NCBI RefSeq assembly: GCF_005930475.1
Contig: NZ_SJEW01000051.1
Coordinates: forward strand, 1 to 35,341
DNA length: 35,341 bases
Reading direction: 5' to 3'
Source of the DNA: Modestobacter altitudinis
GTDB taxonomy: Bacteria; Actinomycetota; Actinomycetes; Mycobacteriales; Geodermatophilaceae
The translations under genes and the position numbers were made by a program. Below the pieces are notes generated by a model. It did no database searches. It was not told where the DNA came from and was given only the letters and a program-made list of their open reading frames with translations. Each line of letters begins with the position of its first letter. Position 1 is the first letter of the stretch. This document shows positions 1 through 7,046 of this stretch, in pieces.

Positions 1-113
1 ACCCCCGGAGCCACCCCCGGAGCCGCGGCCGCCGGGCGCTCGTCCGCGGCCCGCGCACGCGCAGGACCACTGCGCTGCCGCGTCGCCGAGAGACTCGCCA
101 TGCGTTCGATCAT
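1..113 (-). CDS. Partial reading frame cut by the left edge, behind an SOS-box-like site
   Basis: A minus-strand frame is open from ATG at 113 (or the in-frame ATG at 101) to the window edge, starting MIERMASLSATRQRSGPARA. It is Ala/Arg/Pro-rich and no domain is recognisable. A 12-bp direct repeat (ACCCCCGGAGCC, positions 1-12 and 13-24) would encode a repeated Ala-Pro-Gly-Val type unit. The ATG at 113 lies inside the SOS-box-like palindrome at 106-121, so LexA binding there would block this gene directly. SOS-linked DUF222/HNH (13E12-type) genes are known in actinobacteria and one such gene sits at the other end of the window, but nothing seen here proves that this is another. A second minus-strand frame is also open across this stretch, so coding status is uncertain. 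Confidence 0.3.
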   Translation of the reverse strand, partial: MIERMASLSATRQRSGPARARAADERPAAAAPGVAPG

Positions 114-121
114 ACGTTCGA
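106..121. promoter_or_regulatory. SOS-box-like palindrome (putative LexA site)
   Basis: The sequence TCGATCATACGTTCGA matches the actinobacterial LexA consensus TCGAAC-N4-GTTCGA at 11 of 12 fixed positions; the single mismatch is T for A at position 110. It overlaps the proposed start of the minus-strand frame leaving the window at position 1. No gene on the plus strand starts close by, so the leftward gene is the natural target. Confidence 0.5.
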
Positions 122-353
122 GCGCCACGCGGAACAAGAGGGAAGCCGCAGGTCAGACGTACGAGCCGACGCTCCGGCAGGTCAGGCGGTCGGAAGGTCG
201 CTGAGCCGACGATCAGCATCAGCGGGACGACGAAGGCCCGTGAGGTCGTCCGTCGACCCGGTCCGGGGACATCCGGAATGGCGACGGCCACGACCTCCGA
301 CGGCGAGGTGCGCCGGACGAGCGCGCGGCAGATCGGGAGTCCGGCGCCGTCGC
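122..353. other. Stretch without a confident gene
   Basis: No frame has a convincing start plus stop. On the minus strand a frame running from about 353 towards the left edge stays open and shows fairly high G/C at third positions, including a short hydrophobic run (FVVPLMLIVGSA near 190-230), but it lacks a clear ribosome-binding site and collides with the better-supported frame at 1-113. It may be decayed coding sequence. Confidence 0.3.
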
Positions 354-566
354 TCAGACCACGACTGCCATCAGCACGACGACGAAGACCAGTCCCGCCC
401 ACCAGAGCGGGTCCGCGGACGCGTCGGAGGGCTCCTTCGCCGGACCGGGTCTGGCGGGCCGTACGGCGTGCGGAGGGCCGACGGCCACGACGTCCGGCGA
501 CAGGGCGCCCACCAGGTCCTCCTCCCAGAAGCGGAACAGCTCGACCTCGGCCCGCCCGCTGGGCAA
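354..566 (-). CDS. Small putative C-terminally anchored membrane protein
   Basis: This minus-strand frame ends at 354 and encodes about 70 residues if it starts at the TTG at 566. It has an acidic N-terminal half (EVELFRFWEEDLVGALSPD), a proline-rich middle, and ends in a hydrophobic segment (PLWWAGLVFVVVLMAVVV) that looks like a C-terminal membrane anchor. Third positions are almost all G or C from 566 onward and much less so upstream, so coding begins near there. There is no ATG or GTG in frame close by and only a weak purine-rich sequence upstream, so the start is a guess; a frameshift or lost start is possible. It diverges from the O-methyltransferase gene; the stretch 567-836 between them holds nothing else I can support. 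Confidence 0.4.
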   Translation of the reverse strand: MPSGRAEVELFRFWEEDLVGALSPDVVAVGPPHAVRPARPGPAKEPSDASADPLWWAGLVFVVVLMAVVV

Positions 567-836
567 GGACCAGTCGTCCCGATGGCGTCGACGGAGTCTC
601 GTGCGCTCCTCCTGTTCGTCGTCCCGTCCCCTCCGCGGACGTGCGCGGGGTGGGAGGTGGAGGTCCTCAGTTGCCCCGGTGACAGGACCTGCCGCTCCAG
701 GCAGGCCGGTTCGGCGCGTCAGCAGCGCCCTCGTGATCCGTCCGCGACTGAGGTGCGACCAGGGTGCGACTCCGCCGTCGTGGGCGCAATGGTCGGCCGC
801 ACGAGAACCGACCGGATCGTGCGGTAGGACAGGTCC

Positions 837-1433
837 GTGCCCGAGAGCTTCGACGACGTCGCCCGCGCGCTGCACGCCGACGGCGTCCGCCACGACGCCG
901 GCCAGGTGGACCGCCGGCGACGACGACGCAACCTGAGCCCGGACGCGGCGGCGCTGCTCTCCGTCGTCTGCCAGGCCATGGGCGCGCGCTGGGTCGTCGA
1001 GGTCGGGACGTCGAACGGCTACTCGACCCTCTGGCTCGCGCATGCCGTCCGGGACCAGGACGGCACCGTGCTCAGCGTCGACGTCGACGGGGACGCCCAA
1101 CGCGAGGCGGCGGCCACCCTCGACCGGGTCGGGCTGCGCGAGCGGGTGCAGTTCCGCTGCGCCGACGGAGGTGCGGTCCTCCGCGGACTGCCCGACGCCA
1201 GTCAGGACGTCGTCCTCCTCGACGCCGAGCGCTCGCTGTACCCGCGGTGGTGGCCGGACCCCATCCGGGTCCTGCGGGCGGGCGGGGTGCTGGCCGTCGA
1301 CAACGTGCTCTCCCACCCCGACGACGTCGCCGACGTCCGCGGCCGGATCGAGGCGGATCCGCACCTGGAGTCCACCGTCGCCCCGACCGCCGCAGGCCTG
1401 CTCCTCGCGGTCCGGCGCCGCTCGGCGGGCTGA
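837..1433 (+). CDS. O-methyltransferase, class I SAM-dependent (COG4122-type)
   Basis: A 198-residue protein with the Rossmann fold of cation-dependent O-methyltransferases. The SAM motif I is VVEVGTSNGYSTLWLA (about residues 53-68), followed by an acidic strand end LSVDVDGDAQ that would bind the SAM ribose, and then DVVLLDAERSLYPRWW and VDNVL, which correspond to the DA...Y/DN region that in this family holds metal and acceptor contacts. The N-terminal ~35 residues are charged (RRRRRR) as usual for the substrate cap. The GTG start at 837 is preceded by GGACAGG. It stands alone on the plus strand. The acceptor (catechol-like, small phenolic or other) cannot be told from sequence. Confidence 0.85.
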   Translation: MPESFDDVARALHADGVRHDAGQVDRRRRRRNLSPDAAALLSVVCQAMGARWVVEVGTSNGYSTLWLAHAVRDQDGTVLSVDVDGDAQREAAATLDRVGLRERVQFRCADGGAVLRGLPDASQDVVLLDAERSLYPRWWPDPIRVLRAGGVLAVDNVLSHPDDVADVRGRIEADPHLESTVAPTAAGLLLAVRRRSAG

Positions 1434-1540
1434 CGTCTCCTCCGGTTGGGGGGCCTCCTCCGTCCGAGCAGGGCCGATGACTGGCCCGGCGCGGAACGGC
1501 ACAGGACCCGGGACGCCCACCGGACGACTGCAGGGAGCAC

Positions 1541-1980
1541 ATGCGCACCGGCAGCTGGGCGCAGGACCCCCTGCCCGCGGTCCGGGGACTGGTCCGCAGG
1601 GCATGGCAGTGGGAGATCTCCGCCCGGCGGAGCTCACGGCTGCCCGCGTGCGGTTGCGGCCCGACCTGGCAGCCGGCGCGCTGCGCGAGGGGGCCGACGA
1701 GGACGACGTCGACCGGCTGCTGCTGGCGTTCGAGGAGCTGGCGTCCACCGGCGTCCGGCACAGCGGCGCCCCGGTCCGGGTGACGGTGACCGGGACGGCG
1801 CCCGGCTGGCTGGTCGACGTCAGCGACGCCCGCCCGGACCAGCCGCCCGTACCGGCGGCCGACCGCAACCCGTCCCTCGGCGGGCTGGGCCTGCACCTCA
1901 TCGCCTGGCTCTCGGCACGGCACGGCTGGTCCGTGGTCGGCCGGCGCACGCACGTCTGGGCCTGCCTGACCCTCGCCTGA
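1541..1980 (+). pseudogene. RsbW-type ATP-binding protein (anti-sigma/serine kinase-like), apparently frameshifted
   Basis: Residues from about 1615 to 1980 encode a HATPase_c_2 domain like anti-sigma factor kinases: LRPAELTAARVRLR, the N-box region DRLLLAFEELASTGVRH, the G1 region VDVSDARPD and the G2 region GGLGLHLIAWL. The best start, ATG at 1541 with upstream CAGGGAGCAC, is in a different frame; its first ~21 codons (MRTGSWAQDPLPAVRGLVRR) have strong third-position G/C and then lose it near 1600, just where the domain frame takes over. One additional base between about 1590 and 1620 would join them into ~146 residues, a normal family length. If not joined, the domain could start at ATG 1603 or 1477. 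The conserved N-box Asn (usually SNxxRH) is Thr here, so the protein may be inactive. Either true decay or a sequencing error. Confidence 0.6.
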
Positions 1981-1985
1981 GGGCG

Positions 1986-2259
1986 TCAGAACGCGAAGCG
2001 CTCCTCGTGCAGCGAGCGCACGTCGGGCTGCGCGGGCAGGACGGGGGTGTCGGTGACCTGATCGGCGGGCTGCTGCTGCATCGCGGCGGCCGGGGGGCAT
2101 CACCGGGGTGACCTCCGGCGCCCGGAGCGCGAACCACAGCCCCAGGACGGTCGCGCCGCTCAGCAGGAGGAAGGAACGACGACCGGCGCCGGCCAGGCCT
2201 GCGTGGCGGCTGCTGATGAACTCGACTCCATGCCGTCCAGCGTCGACGGGTCCGGGCAC
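1986..2259 (-). pseudogene. Small membrane protein, frameshifted in a C6 run
   Basis: Two overlapping minus-strand frames each look coding in turn. The upstream frame (GTG at 2259 or a nearby start) encodes EFISSRHAGLAGAGRR followed by a hydrophobic segment SFLLLSGATVLGLWFAL, and keeps high third-position G/C until about 2092. From about 2085 a second frame takes over: MQQQPADQVTDTPVLPAQPD and on to RSLHEERFAF, stop at 1986. Removing one base from the six-C run (plus-strand G run 2092-2097) fuses them seamlessly into about 90 residues. An ATG at 2231 is in yet another frame. It lies 62 bp downstream of the ApbE gene on the same strand. No function is recognised. The homopolymer position makes either a sequencing error or a real frameshift plausible. 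Confidence 0.55.
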
Positions 2260-2321
2260 CCCCGTCGTCGTCCGCGGGCAGGCCCTCGCCGTACGCCGGA
2301 CGCGGTACCCGCGGACGGGTG

Positions 2322-3095
2322 TCAGGGCAGCACGGGCTCGACGACGGTCGTCGTCCCGTCCGCCCAGACGACGAGGCCCGAGCGGCCCGGCCGGGTCGCC
2401 AGCCAGTGCGCGGCCTCCGCCCCGTGCGCGTAGGCGGCGGTCGCGTCGATGTCGGCCCGGGTGAGCGACCCGGCGACCACGGTCACCGAGGCGACGCCGT
2501 CCGGGGCGCGGCCGGTGCGCGCGTCGACGAGGTGCGCCCCGCGGTGCGCGGTGCCCGAGGTGGCGACCGCGCCGCTGTACACCGGGAGGACCGCCAGCAC
2601 CCGCCGGGGGTCGGCCGGGTCCTCGACACCGATCCGCCACGGCCGGCCGGCCGGGTCCGCCGTCGCGCAGGTCATGTCCCCGCCGGCGGACAGGCAGAAG
2701 TCGGTCCCCGGCAGGGCCCGCAGGTGCTCGGCGGCGCGCTCGGTCGCCCAGCCCTTGACCACGCCACTGGGATCGAGCAGGGGCCGGCCGTCGGGCCCGG
2801 GCAGCCACACGCTGAACGCGCCGGCCGAGTCCCGCTCCGCGGTCTCCCCCAGCGCCAGCACCTCGGCGACCTCTGCAGGGCAGTCCTCCAGGCCGAGCTC
2901 TCCGCGACGCAGCCGGGACACCGCCGAGTCCTCCCGGTAGGTGCTGAACACCCGGTCCGCCTCCCGCAGCGCGGCCATCGTCGCCGCCCAGGCGGCTCTC
3001 GCCGTCGCGTCGCCGGTGTGCCGGCCGCGCAGCGCGAGGCTGATCGGCATGCCCATGACGTGCTCGACGTACCGGGCGGTCGGCGGTGCGGTCAC
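2322..3095 (-). CDS. apbE: FAD:protein FMN transferase (ApbE/Ftp family)
   Basis: A 257-residue protein matching ApbE: the N-terminal region (VMGMPISLAL, then DRVFSTYREDSAVSRLRRGE), the flavin-binding LDPSGVVKGWATERAAEHL, the glycine-rich SAGGDMTC, and the metal/flavin region SGTAHRGAHLVDARTG with a later ADIDATAAYAHG. ApbE uses FAD to attach FMN by a phosphoester bond to Thr/Ser in S(T)GAT-type motifs. The gene just upstream encodes exactly such a substrate. The GTG start at 3095 overlaps that gene's stop (GTGA), giving translational coupling. No signal peptide is evident, although many ApbE proteins are exported. It is the last intact gene of the three-gene operon. Confidence 0.92.
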   Translation of the reverse strand: MTAPPTARYVEHVMGMPISLALRGRHTGDATARAAWAATMAALREADRVFSTYREDSAVSRLRRGELGLEDCPAEVAEVLALGETAERDSAGAFSVWLPGPDGRPLLDPSGVVKGWATERAAEHLRALPGTDFCLSAGGDMTCATADPAGRPWRIGVEDPADPRRVLAVLPVYSGAVATSGTAHRGAHLVDARTGRAPDGVASVTVVAGSLTRADIDATAAYAHGAEAAHWLATRPGRSGLVVWADGTTTVVEPVLP

Positions 3096-3544
3096 AGCCC
3101 GGCCTGGTCCAGCGCGCTCTGCAGCGACTCCAGGTAGCCGTCGCTGGTGACGGTGGCGCCGCTGACCATGTCGATGTCGGCGCTCTGCGCGTCGAGCGTC
3201 TCCTGCACGAGGACCGGCAGCGCTCGGGCGTTGATCTGCTGGTCCTTGCCGTTCCCGCTCGGGTAGTCGACCACCGAGACGTCGGTGATCGTGCCGCCGG
3301 CGACGGTGATCTCCACCTGCACCGGGCCCCAGCGGGTGGAGGCCGAGTCACCGGTGAAGGTGCTGGTGCTGGTGCCGGTCGAGCCGCTGGCCGAGCCCGA
3401 GGACGAGCCGGTGCCGCTGCTGACCGGGGCCACCGCGGAGGACTCCGCGCTCGCGGCCGGCTGCGACGACGTGGACGTGTGGTACCCGAAGAGCAGGACG
3501 AGCACGGTCAGCGTGCTCATCAGCCAGAGGACGATCCGACGCAT
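3092..3544 (-). CDS. Membrane-anchored FMN-binding-domain protein (covalent flavin carrier)
   Basis: About 150 residues: an N-terminal signal or anchor (MRRIVLWLMSTLTVLVLLFGY), a long Ser/Thr/Gly-rich linker (about residues 25-65), then an FMN_bind domain (WGPVQVEITVAGGTITDVSVV to the C-terminus). The motif DMVSGATVTS near the C-terminus fits the S(T)GAT flavinylation consensus, with Thr131 the likely attachment residue. This is the family seen in NqrC/RnfG and in extracytoplasmic flavin carriers. The ATG at 3544 follows GGTGGTGA; a GTG at 3553, overlapping the upstream stop as GTGA, is an alternative that adds three residues. It lies between the membrane reductase and ApbE, so it probably accepts electrons outside the membrane from the former. 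Confidence 0.88.
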   Translation of the reverse strand: MRRIVLWLMSTLTVLVLLFGYHTSTSSQPAASAESSAVAPVSSGTGSSSGSASGSTGTSTSTFTGDSASTRWGPVQVEITVAGGTITDVSVVDYPSGNGKDQQINARALPVLVQETLDAQSADIDMVSGATVTSDGYLESLQSALDQAGL

Positions 3545-3549
3545 CCCGG

Positions 3550-4965
3550 TCACCACCCGAAGCTCTCGACGTGGAAGCGGTCGGCCGGGACGCCGGCGGC
3601 CCCGGTCGTCCGGCGGACGTCCTCGGCCCACGGCTCGGGGCCGCAGACGTAGACGTCGCGGTCGGCGATGTCGGGCACCCACCAGGTGAGCGCGGCCAGG
3701 TCGGAGGCGGCGCCGACCCCGTCCCCGAGCCAGGACCCCGGCGCCCGCCGGTGACCCGGCAGCCACAGCACCTGCAGGCCGCGCTGCGCGGCGAGCGCCT
3801 CGAACTCGTGCTGGAACAGCGGCGGCCCGGAGTACCGGTACAGCAGCACGGCGTCGCCCGGCGCGTAGTCCAGCGCCTCGGCCAGCGCGCGCAGCGGGGT
3901 GATCCCGACGCCGGCGCCGATCAGCGCGACCCGGGAGCGTGTCCGCGCCCGGGCGGACAGCCGGCCGTACGGGCCCTCGACCAGCACCCGGGTGCCCGGG
4001 CGGAGCCGGCGCAGCGCCGCGCTGCCGTCGCCGACCACCTGCACGGTGATCCGCAGGCCCCGCCGGCCGGGTGCGGCCGACAGCGAGTACGGGTGCGACC
4101 GGGTCCAGCCGCGGCCGGCGAGGAACCGGAAGCCGAGGTACTGCCCGGCCTCGACCGGCATCGGCCGCCGGGTGCTCATCCACACCGACACCACACCGTC
4201 GTCCTCGGGCACGACCGCGCTGACCCGGACGCCGTACCGGGCGCTGCGCACCAGCGGCAAGGCCACCCGCCAGACGAGCACCGACGCGGCGGTGACCGCG
4301 TACAGCCCCCACCAGAACACCGTGCGGGCGGGAGAGGCGAGGAAGTCCCGCCCGGTCCACAGCTGGTGCGGCAACGCCAGGCCCACTCCGAGGTAGGCGT
4401 AGAGGTGCAGCAGGTGCCAGGACTCGTAGCGCAGCCGCCGGCGGGCCGCCTTGACGCTGGTGAGGACCACCATCAGCAGGCAGCCCGTCCCGGCGACGGC
4501 CAGCAGCATGCCGGGGTAGGTGACGGTGAGGTCCCACAGCTCGCCCGGGGTCGCGCTGAGCTGGCCGGCGGCGTAGCCCCAGGTGGTCAGGCCGACGTGC
4601 GCCAGCATGAGGGTGAAGGAGCTGAACCCGACCAGCCGGTGCACCCGCACGAGCCGGTCCTGCCCGAAGGCGTGCTCCAGGACCGGCACCCGGGCCATCA
4701 GCAGCACCTGCACCAGCAGCAGGACCGACGCCAGCAGACCGGTCAGCCGCCCGGTGGAGGTGAGCCCGTCGGCCCACGAGCCCAGGTCGGAGAACCCGCC
4801 ACCGGCGGCCCACCAGTACGCGACCAGCAGCAGGCCCGCCCACAGCGCCACCACCGCGGCCAGCCGGACGCCGGCGTCGAGCCGGGCACGGGCCGACGGC
4901 GGGGCGGTGGCATGGGCGGCCCGGACGGCGCGGCCCGCGGGAGCGGGGAGGGACTCGGTGAGCAC
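3550..4965 (-). CDS. Ferric-reductase-like transmembrane flavoprotein with FAD/NAD(P) reductase domain
   Basis: A 471-residue protein. The N-terminal half has about six membrane segments with paired histidines suited to haem (HRLVGFSSFTLMLAHVGL and ESWHLLHLYAYLGVGLALPH), as in ferric reductase/NADPH oxidase-type membrane domains. The C-terminal half is a ferredoxin-NADP reductase module: FAD motif RSHPYSLSAAP, NAD(P) motif GAGVGITPLRAL, and the terminal CGPEPWAEDVR...FHVESFGW. Cytoplasmic NAD(P)H electrons would pass through FAD and haem across the membrane. The natural receiver is the FMN-binding protein encoded next, whose start abuts this stop. GTG start at 4965. The final acceptor (iron, quinone or other) is not shown by sequence. 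Confidence 0.85.
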   Translation of the reverse strand: MLTESLPAPAGRAVRAAHATAPPSARARLDAGVRLAAVVALWAGLLLVAYWWAAGGGFSDLGSWADGLTSTGRLTGLLASVLLLVQVLLMARVPVLEHAFGQDRLVRVHRLVGFSSFTLMLAHVGLTTWGYAAGQLSATPGELWDLTVTYPGMLLAVAGTGCLLMVVLTSVKAARRRLRYESWHLLHLYAYLGVGLALPHQLWTGRDFLASPARTVFWWGLYAVTAASVLVWRVALPLVRSARYGVRVSAVVPEDDGVVSVWMSTRRPMPVEAGQYLGFRFLAGRGWTRSHPYSLSAAPGRRGLRITVQVVGDGSAALRRLRPGTRVLVEGPYGRLSARARTRSRVALIGAGVGITPLRALAEALDYAPGDAVLLYRYSGPPLFQHEFEALAAQRGLQVLWLPGHRRAPGSWLGDGVGAASDLAALTWWVPDIADRDVYVCGPEPWAEDVRRTTGAAGVPADRFHVESFGW

Positions 4966-5091
4966 GGCACCAGCCTGGCCCGCGGCGCCCGGCCCGTCGT
5001 CGTCCGGCGGCAGGCTCCCGCCGTACTGCTGCCGCGGTATCCCCGGTCAGCTGCGAGCCTGCGGCCGGACGACGCCGCGGTCTCCTCCGCC

Positions 5092-5106
5092 GGGAGAGGC
5101 TCTCCC
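5092..5106. promoter_or_regulatory. Perfect 15-bp palindrome upstream of dedA
   Basis: GGGAGAGGCTCTCCC has two perfect 7-bp arms around one central G. It lies in the 171-bp divergent region between the ferric-reductase-like gene and dedA, immediately before an ATG (5108) that opens a 10-codon frame (MTPTAPGAGR) whose stop overlaps the dedA start as ATGA. It could be an operator or a leader hairpin that governs dedA translation. Confidence 0.4.
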
Positions 5107-5136
5107 CATGACACCGACCGCGCCGGGGGCAGGGCG

Positions 5137-5751
5137 ATGAGCGCCTTCGCCGACATCGCCTCGATCGCCGAGCAGGTCGCGACGAGCGCGGGCTACGCCG
5201 GGCCGGCCGTCGTCATGGCCGCCGGGGAGGTGCTGCCGATCCCGTCGGAGGTCGTCCTCCCGCTGGTCGGCGCCCAGGTCTCGGCCGGTCAGCTGCTGTT
5301 CTGGGCGGCCACCCTCGCCGCCACCCTCGGCTCGGTGCTCGGCGCGTGGGCGCTGTACGCGGTGGGCCGGTGGGGCGGGCGGCCGGCGGTGCTGCGGCTC
5401 TCCCGGCTGCTGGGCGTCCGCGAGGAGCGGATGTCCCGCGCGGAGTCGTGGTTCACCCGGCACGGGACGGTCGTCGTGCTGGTCAGCCGGGTCGTCCCCG
5501 GTCTCCGCGGTCTGGCGTCCGTCCCCGCTGGGACGCTGCGCATGCCGATGGCCCGGTTCCTCGCGCTGACCGCCGTCGGCGCGTTCTGCTGGAACGCGAG
5601 CCTGATCGGCGGGGGCCTGCTGCTGGCCGACCGCTGGCGGTCCGTCCTCGACGCGGCGGCCGGTGCCGCCCCGTACCTGCTCCTCGCAGCCGCGGTCGCC
5701 GCGCTGCTCTGGACGTCGCAGCGCGCCCGGTTCCGCGCGGCCAGGCCGTGA
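5137..5751 (+). CDS. DedA family membrane protein
   Basis: A 204-residue membrane protein of the DedA/VTT family. Diagnostic features are the re-entrant-loop motif GEVLPIPSEVVLPLVGAQ (about residues 26-43), the glycine-rich helix TLGSVLGAWALYAVGRWGG, and the second conserved element FTRHGTVVVLVSRVVPGLRGLASVPAG with the essential Arg/Pro-Gly. Two further C-terminal helices follow. DedA proteins recycle or flip lipid carriers such as undecaprenyl phosphate and support proton-motive force. ATG at 5137 follows CAGGGCG; a tiny 10-codon frame from 5108 ends across this start. The sensor kinase gene follows directly, so the three plus-strand genes to 7726 may be co-transcribed. Confidence 0.88.
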   Translation: MSAFADIASIAEQVATSAGYAGPAVVMAAGEVLPIPSEVVLPLVGAQVSAGQLLFWAATLAATLGSVLGAWALYAVGRWGGRPAVLRLSRLLGVREERMSRAESWFTRHGTVVVLVSRVVPGLRGLASVPAGTLRMPMARFLALTAVGAFCWNASLIGGGLLLADRWRSVLDAAAGAAPYLLLAAAVAALLWTSQRARFRAARP

Positions 5752-5834
5752 CCGCGGTGTCCGACGTCCGGCGACCGACCGCAGGACCGGCTGCCGGGCA
5801 CCCCGGGTCGCGGCTGGCCGCCGGGGTGCCGAGG

Positions 5835-7046
5835 ATGATCGAGATGGGCAACGTGGCGAGGGTCTGGCGATGGGGGCAGGCGCACCCGCGGTTCGTCGAC
5901 GTCGCGGTCGCGGCGGCCCTCCTGCTGCTCACGCTGCTGACGCTGCCCGGGCTCTCCCAGGGCCACGGCCCCGGCGGCCCCGGCGACCTCGACGACCGCG
6001 GCGTGGGCGCCGGCACCACGCTGCTGCTGGCGCTGGCAGCGCTCCCCCTCGTCCTCCGACGCAGCCACCCGATGCCGGTGTGGGCGGCGACCGCGGTCCT
6101 CGGCGTGCTCGCGGTCCTGAGCAGCGACGGCCGGCTGCCCCTGCCGCTGCCGCTCTTCCTCGCCCTGTACACCGTGGGCCGGCTGCTGCCGGTCAGCCGC
6201 ACCGTCGTCGCCACGGCCGTCACCGCCGTCGCCTACGCCGTCACCATGGCGCTGGTCATGGGCAGCTGGCTCGACGACCGCGGTGACCTGCCGGCGCTGG
6301 CCACCGTGGCGCTCAGCGGTGCGGCGGCCGCGGTGGGCGTCGCAGTCCGGAGCCAGCGGGCCGCGCTGACCGCGGCGCAGGCCCGGGCGCACCAGGCCGA
6401 GCTGACCCGCGAGGAGGAGGCCGAGCGGCGGGTGACCGACGAACGGCTGCGCATCGCCAGGGAGCTGCACGACGTCGTCGCCCACCACATCTCGGTGATC
6501 AACGTGCAGGCCGGCGTCGCCCGCCACCTGATGGCCGCCGACCCCGAGCAGGCCCGCACCGCTCTCGGTCTGGTGCGCGAGGCGAGCAAGACCGTGCTGT
6601 CGGAGATGTCGGCGGTCGTCGGCCTGCTGCGCACGCAGGACGAGGACGTGCCCACCGAGCCCGCCCCCGGTCTCTCCCGGGTGCCCGCGCTCGTCGAGTC
6701 CCTCCGGCGGGCCGGGCTGCAGCTGAGCTGGACCTCCACCGGTGACCCGTACCCGTTGGCGCCGATCCCGGACCTGACCGCCTACCGGGTCGTGCAGGAG
6801 TCGCTCACCAACGCCGTCAAGTACGGCACCGGCTCCGCCGACCTCGTCATCGACCACCGGCCGGAGGCGGTCACCATCGACGTGCGCAACCCGGTGGACC
6901 CGAGCCGTCCGGGGTCGCCCGACGCGGGTCACGGGCTCATCGGCATGCGGGAGCGGGTGGAGGCCGTCGGCGGGCTCCTGGTGACCGGGGCGGACGGCGA
7001 CGGGACCTTCACCGTCCACGCCGCGGTCCCCCGGAGGTCGGCGTGA
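5835..7046 (+). CDS. Two-component sensor histidine kinase, NarL/DesK type (HisKA_3)
   Basis: About 403 residues. The N-terminal part has about five hydrophobic helices (e.g. VDVAVAAALLLLTLLTLPGL, GTTLLLALAALPLVL) with no large extracellular domain, so it likely senses within the membrane. The dimerisation/phosphoacceptor helix reads RIARELHDVVAHHISVINVQ with the phosphorylated His near residue 212. HATPase motifs follow: YRVVQESLTNAVKYG (N-box) and GHGLIGMRERV (G-box). The start is uncertain: ATG 5835, ATG 5844 (better spaced from a GAGG), or GTG 5748 overlapping the dedA stop as GTGA. The stop overlaps the response regulator start, so the pair is translated together. The stimulus is unknown. 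Confidence 0.9.
   Translation: MIEMGNVARVWRWGQAHPRFVDVAVAAALLLLTLLTLPGLSQGHGPGGPGDLDDRGVGAGTTLLLALAALPLVLRRSHPMPVWAATAVLGVLAVLSSDGRLPLPLPLFLALYTVGRLLPVSRTVVATAVTAVAYAVTMALVMGSWLDDRGDLPALATVALSGAAAAVGVAVRSQRAALTAAQARAHQAELTREEEAERRVTDERLRIARELHDVVAHHISVINVQAGVARHLMAADPEQARTALGLVREASKTVLSEMSAVVGLLRTQDEDVPTEPAPGLSRVPALVESLRRAGLQLSWTSTGDPYPLAPIPDLTAYRVVQESLTNAVKYGTGSADLVIDHRPEAVTIDVRNPVDPSRPGSPDAGHGLIGMRERVEAVGGLLVTGADGDGTFTVHAAVPRRSA

Noticed and set aside
354-1949. Long minus-strand open frame of 531 codons
   Set aside because: Most of it lies antisense to the O-methyltransferase and ATPase-like genes and shows no domain; only its last ~70 codons look coding and are listed separately.
1072-3351. 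Minus-strand open frame of 759 codons
   Set aside because: A frame-shadow of the ApbE gene with low-complexity Arg/Pro/Ala content; only the short part near 2090-2259 looks real.
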